Position numbers and translations under genes: made by a program | Assembly: GCA_022578605.1 (NCBI GenBank) | Contig: MU394057.1 | Coordinates: forward strand, 310,001-374,000 | Source: Camillea tinctor | Lineage: Eukaryota; Ascomycota; Sordariomycetes; Xylariales; Xylariaceae | DNA length: 64,000 nucleotides | Direction: 5' to 3' | In this document: positions 61,266 to 64,000 of the stretch, in pieces | How positions within the stretch are numbered: position 1 is the first letter of the stretch | Layout: each line of letters begins with the position of its first letter | Notes under the pieces: model-generated | What the model was told of the DNA's origin: nothing | What the model saw: the letters and a program-made list of their open reading frames with translations, nothing else | Database searches by the model: none

Positions 61266-62691
61266 CGTCCTGCTCGCTTCGCCCTCCTACACTTTACAAT
61301 ACGGGTCTGTTCTGAATTTAGGTTAAAGCACCCCACGTTCCAAAAGCACTGTTCGACTCGTAGTCCGCGTTGTTTTCCGCATCTGGGTCCATCTCCAAGA
61401 TGAAAGTTTTTTCTTAGAATGGATGCCCCATGTTGCAGTCGGTGTCGCGTGCTTCTCACCTGACGCAGGGCATCTTGTGCGAGCAATGCGCCCGTCCGGT
61501 CAACGCCTATCTAAAAACTAAAGAGCTAACAACTTAACCTAGACTTTGCTAACGCCCGGAGCCGCATTGCTTATAACATGGAATCGCCTGGTCCGGTTGT
61601 TCTAGGAGAAAACTCCCATATGGCGACATTGGCACGATGTGGTCCCACTAGCTAACTAACTACATAACCACGACAAGTTGACTAAGGAAAAGGATGTGGG
61701 AAAGGATCCCTGATACAGTGCTATCTTTCGACAATATTCAGATGAATCCTACATATGGTTCAATGCTAGTTATGGCCCTGTTCTCTGTTCTCTCATTGTC
61801 CCAAACTCTCGGTTCCTTCATGGTCCACCAAGCTGCGGGAACGACATGGGTGAAATACAAATTCGAGCGGGGAGGGGGAGGTTAGAGACCCTACTTGCCT
61901 ACATATAGGTATGTACTTACATTACCTACCTTGTCTGTAGGTATTGATGTGTATGTATGTATCAATGTAGGGTAGGTATGTACAGTTGTAAGTATATATT
62001 GCGTGCCGCTAGCTATCCGTGTATTCTGTATTGTTGAAACTAGCACACTCGCCTGACCCATTGAGCTATGCGTATCCCTTACGCACCCTCGTGCGTCACG
62101 AGTTATACAGGTTCTCTGTGTCTGCACTGTTCTGCATATGGTCTAAGTATTTTAAAGATAAGGAATGGCAGCGGCAGGATTTCCCCGCTGCCCATAGCTT
62201 CAGCATCAGATCAGCCTGGTGTTCGAAAGTTCTTCACATAGGTACATTTACGATGCCTTTCAAGGGTGGCGCCCAGTAGAATCTCAAGCATTTCTCATCG
62301 ACGCTCCCACCCCTCATACATGATTCGCCAAGTCGCTGCATGTGCCCGCAGGAGGAATTGATATAAATATCACGTGTGATGGATTATACATAACTTACAT
62401 CGTAATCAGGTAAACTAGGGTATTGATCTTGGTAGCATTGATGCAACGTATACCCATCATACGTCCCTGCACACGAAACCTCACTCAGCTGAAATCTTCC
62501 ATGATAAGCAATAATTGCTTTTCTGGTGTAGCCTACACGATGTCTGAACACATGTATTATCTATCTACCCGGTCGATTATACCATCTAGTCTTGACAGAT
62601 ACCCCTAAGATGATACCTCGGATGAAGTTAAACCAGAATATTGGAAGCCACTTTCACCATGCAGGTCCCACGTATACACAAGGATAATTTC

Positions 62692-62709
62692 GTGTGTGTG
62701 TGTGTGTGT
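62692..62709. repeat. (GT)n microsatellite
   Basis: Nine tandem GT units in intergenic DNA. Confidence 0.85.
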
Positions 62710-64000
62710 TGCGAATATGCTGTTTCTCTCTAGGGATCACAAGACGCCTTGGTCTTAGGTTAATTGGGTGGCGAGGTTACCGAAGCTTGATAGAAGCCAA
62801 CAAAATGTTCAATCGGGTGTGGCAATGAGAATCGAAAATCCAGCGGCGAATTCAGCCAGAAGGCCCTTGATAATACTCGTGTCTTATCTCGGGCCTCCGG
62901 GAATGTCAGCATTTACCTATATTTGCATAGTTTACATGATCTCTCTCCCTTTCTGCAGATTTAGCGGGCCTGGGTTCCGAACCTAGCCTACAGTTGCCAA
63001 GAGATCTATTCAGCCCACGGTCCCGTTCGACATACATTACTAGCCCTCCCGGAGTCCCGCGATGAAACTGTACCAACATATTGGTATAGCATATCTCTGC
63101 ATAATACCTAGCTACCCCGTATCTAGAAAAGTTCCGTCTTCCATAGCGCTTCCATAGCGCTCTCAAGAAGTCTTGCCGAATCCTGAAGTGGTAGGTAGGC
63201 GCCGTAGGATTGCAACCTCCCCTCCCCATCCCGATCCGGATTATAACAGCCTCACTATCATTGTAACTTCAGTCCAGCTACCCAAACAGGTTTGGGTCAT
63301 GGCACGCTAGTTATAAAGCTCGTGTTGCGTCTGATGAAGGACTAACTGCATAATCAGCTAACTTCGGCCCAACGCCACGAGCGTCGGTCAGAAGAGGGCA
63401 ATGAAAAGACTCGCGCAAAGACTGCTGTCGCGTAATTATTCGCTCGACGCTAACTTTCTCATATCAGGCAATCAGGATACTATTAGAGCTACAAGCGTCG
63501 GGTCTCTATCCTTACGAGGATATACCACGAGCTCTCATCAAAGAGAGCGCTTTTCCAAATACATGTTATTACCAACTTAGGCGGGAAACATGAAAGTGGA
63601 TTGCTTGCAAAGTATCGAAAGGAGAGTGATTCTTATTCTTCTAGTGGGAATTTGGCCTCCGACAGAGTACGCCATTTCTGGTCTCAGTTTTCGGTTCATA
63701 CACCATCGTACATCATCGGGGCTGCTTGTTTCACTCGGGTGTACGCCTCGGGAACCAGATCGCAGGCAACTAGCACGAGTATTACCTTCGGTACTTAAAG
63801 TCAGTCAGTGCTATGTTTGACTACTAGTATCTGCGACGCCTTTATCCATATATCAAAATACCCAAAGACCATGATATGGCGTATATAACCCCCTTGCAGT
63901 AAGTACTGCATATCTCCCTTCGCACCCGGGAATGTCCCTTCTATTCAGAAGCAACATTTGGCAGATATTTTATTACAGACTCTCGTTTGGCACTGCTTCA

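Larger units (their letters stand above)
59378..64000. other. Gene-poor right end of the window
   Basis: About 4.6 kb upstream of the transporter. All frames are short and motif-free. It contains a six-copy degenerate decamer (60321-60380), an (AG)n tract (61224-61265), a dense TAGGTA group (61890-61985) and a (GT)n tract (62692-62709). A plausible first exon of a gene running off the window edge was not found. Confidence 0.45.

Noticed and set aside
62010..62065. tRNA-like sequence on the minus strand (TAGCTCAATGGGTCAGG, a good A box)
   Set aside because: The D-arm-like part is present, but no anticodon stem pairs, no TTCRANNC B box follows at the right distance and no acceptor stem closes. 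At most a tRNA fragment.

Overview
The window is nuclear DNA of a filamentous ascomycete (Pezizomycotina, most likely a sordariomycete). Genes carry short introns of about 50-120 nt with GTAAGT/GTATGT-type donors and CTAAC-like branch sites. Intergenic spacers are long and rich in TAGGTA/ACCTA motifs, and coding GC is higher than spacer GC. No ribosomal RNA, convincing tRNA, CRISPR or prokaryotic operon is visible. Gene calls come from reading conserved protein motifs and joining exons by eye; no database search was possible.

Left part (1-10.4 kb): a secreted chitin-binding type-4/LPMO-like protein (980-1916, +); an Mpv17/PMP22 membrane protein (2519-3622, -); a conserved Cys-motif protein whose reading frame is interrupted by one TAG inside its best conserved motif (6633-8317, +); and a ketopantoate-reductase-family enzyme (8805-10352, +). 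Middle-left (10.4-24.6 kb): a gene-poor block with an AT-rich, decayed, probably transposon-derived stretch (about 10.4-17.4 kb) and one orphan ORF at 17655. A Myb/SANT protein follows on the minus strand (24589-25882), then about 6.8 kb with no recognisable gene.

Central housekeeping block (32.6-43.5 kb): PRP8 (-), an uninterrupted 7.6 kb frame carrying a 160-residue mini-intein, is divergent from ribosomal protein eL34 (+). A mitochondrial NDUFAF3/DUF498-type complex I assembly factor (+) follows. Right part: an alpha/beta-hydrolase joined to a cysteine phosphatase of the RNA-triphosphatase-like subclass (45494-47668, +); a small putative mitochondrial protein (-); a secreted GMC oxidoreductase (-) divergent from an extended SDR reductase (+) with a GC-AG intron; a secreted guanyl-specific RNase of the T1/F1 family (-); and a PTR2-type peptide transporter (-). 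The last 4.6 kb shows no gene.

The most interesting signals are: (1) the in-frame TAG at 6831-6833, which sits in the loop of a predicted hairpin and would become a Trp codon if A-to-I edited, as described for 'pseudogenes' restored during fungal sexual development; (2) the PRP8 mini-intein; (3) the hydrolase-phosphatase fusion.
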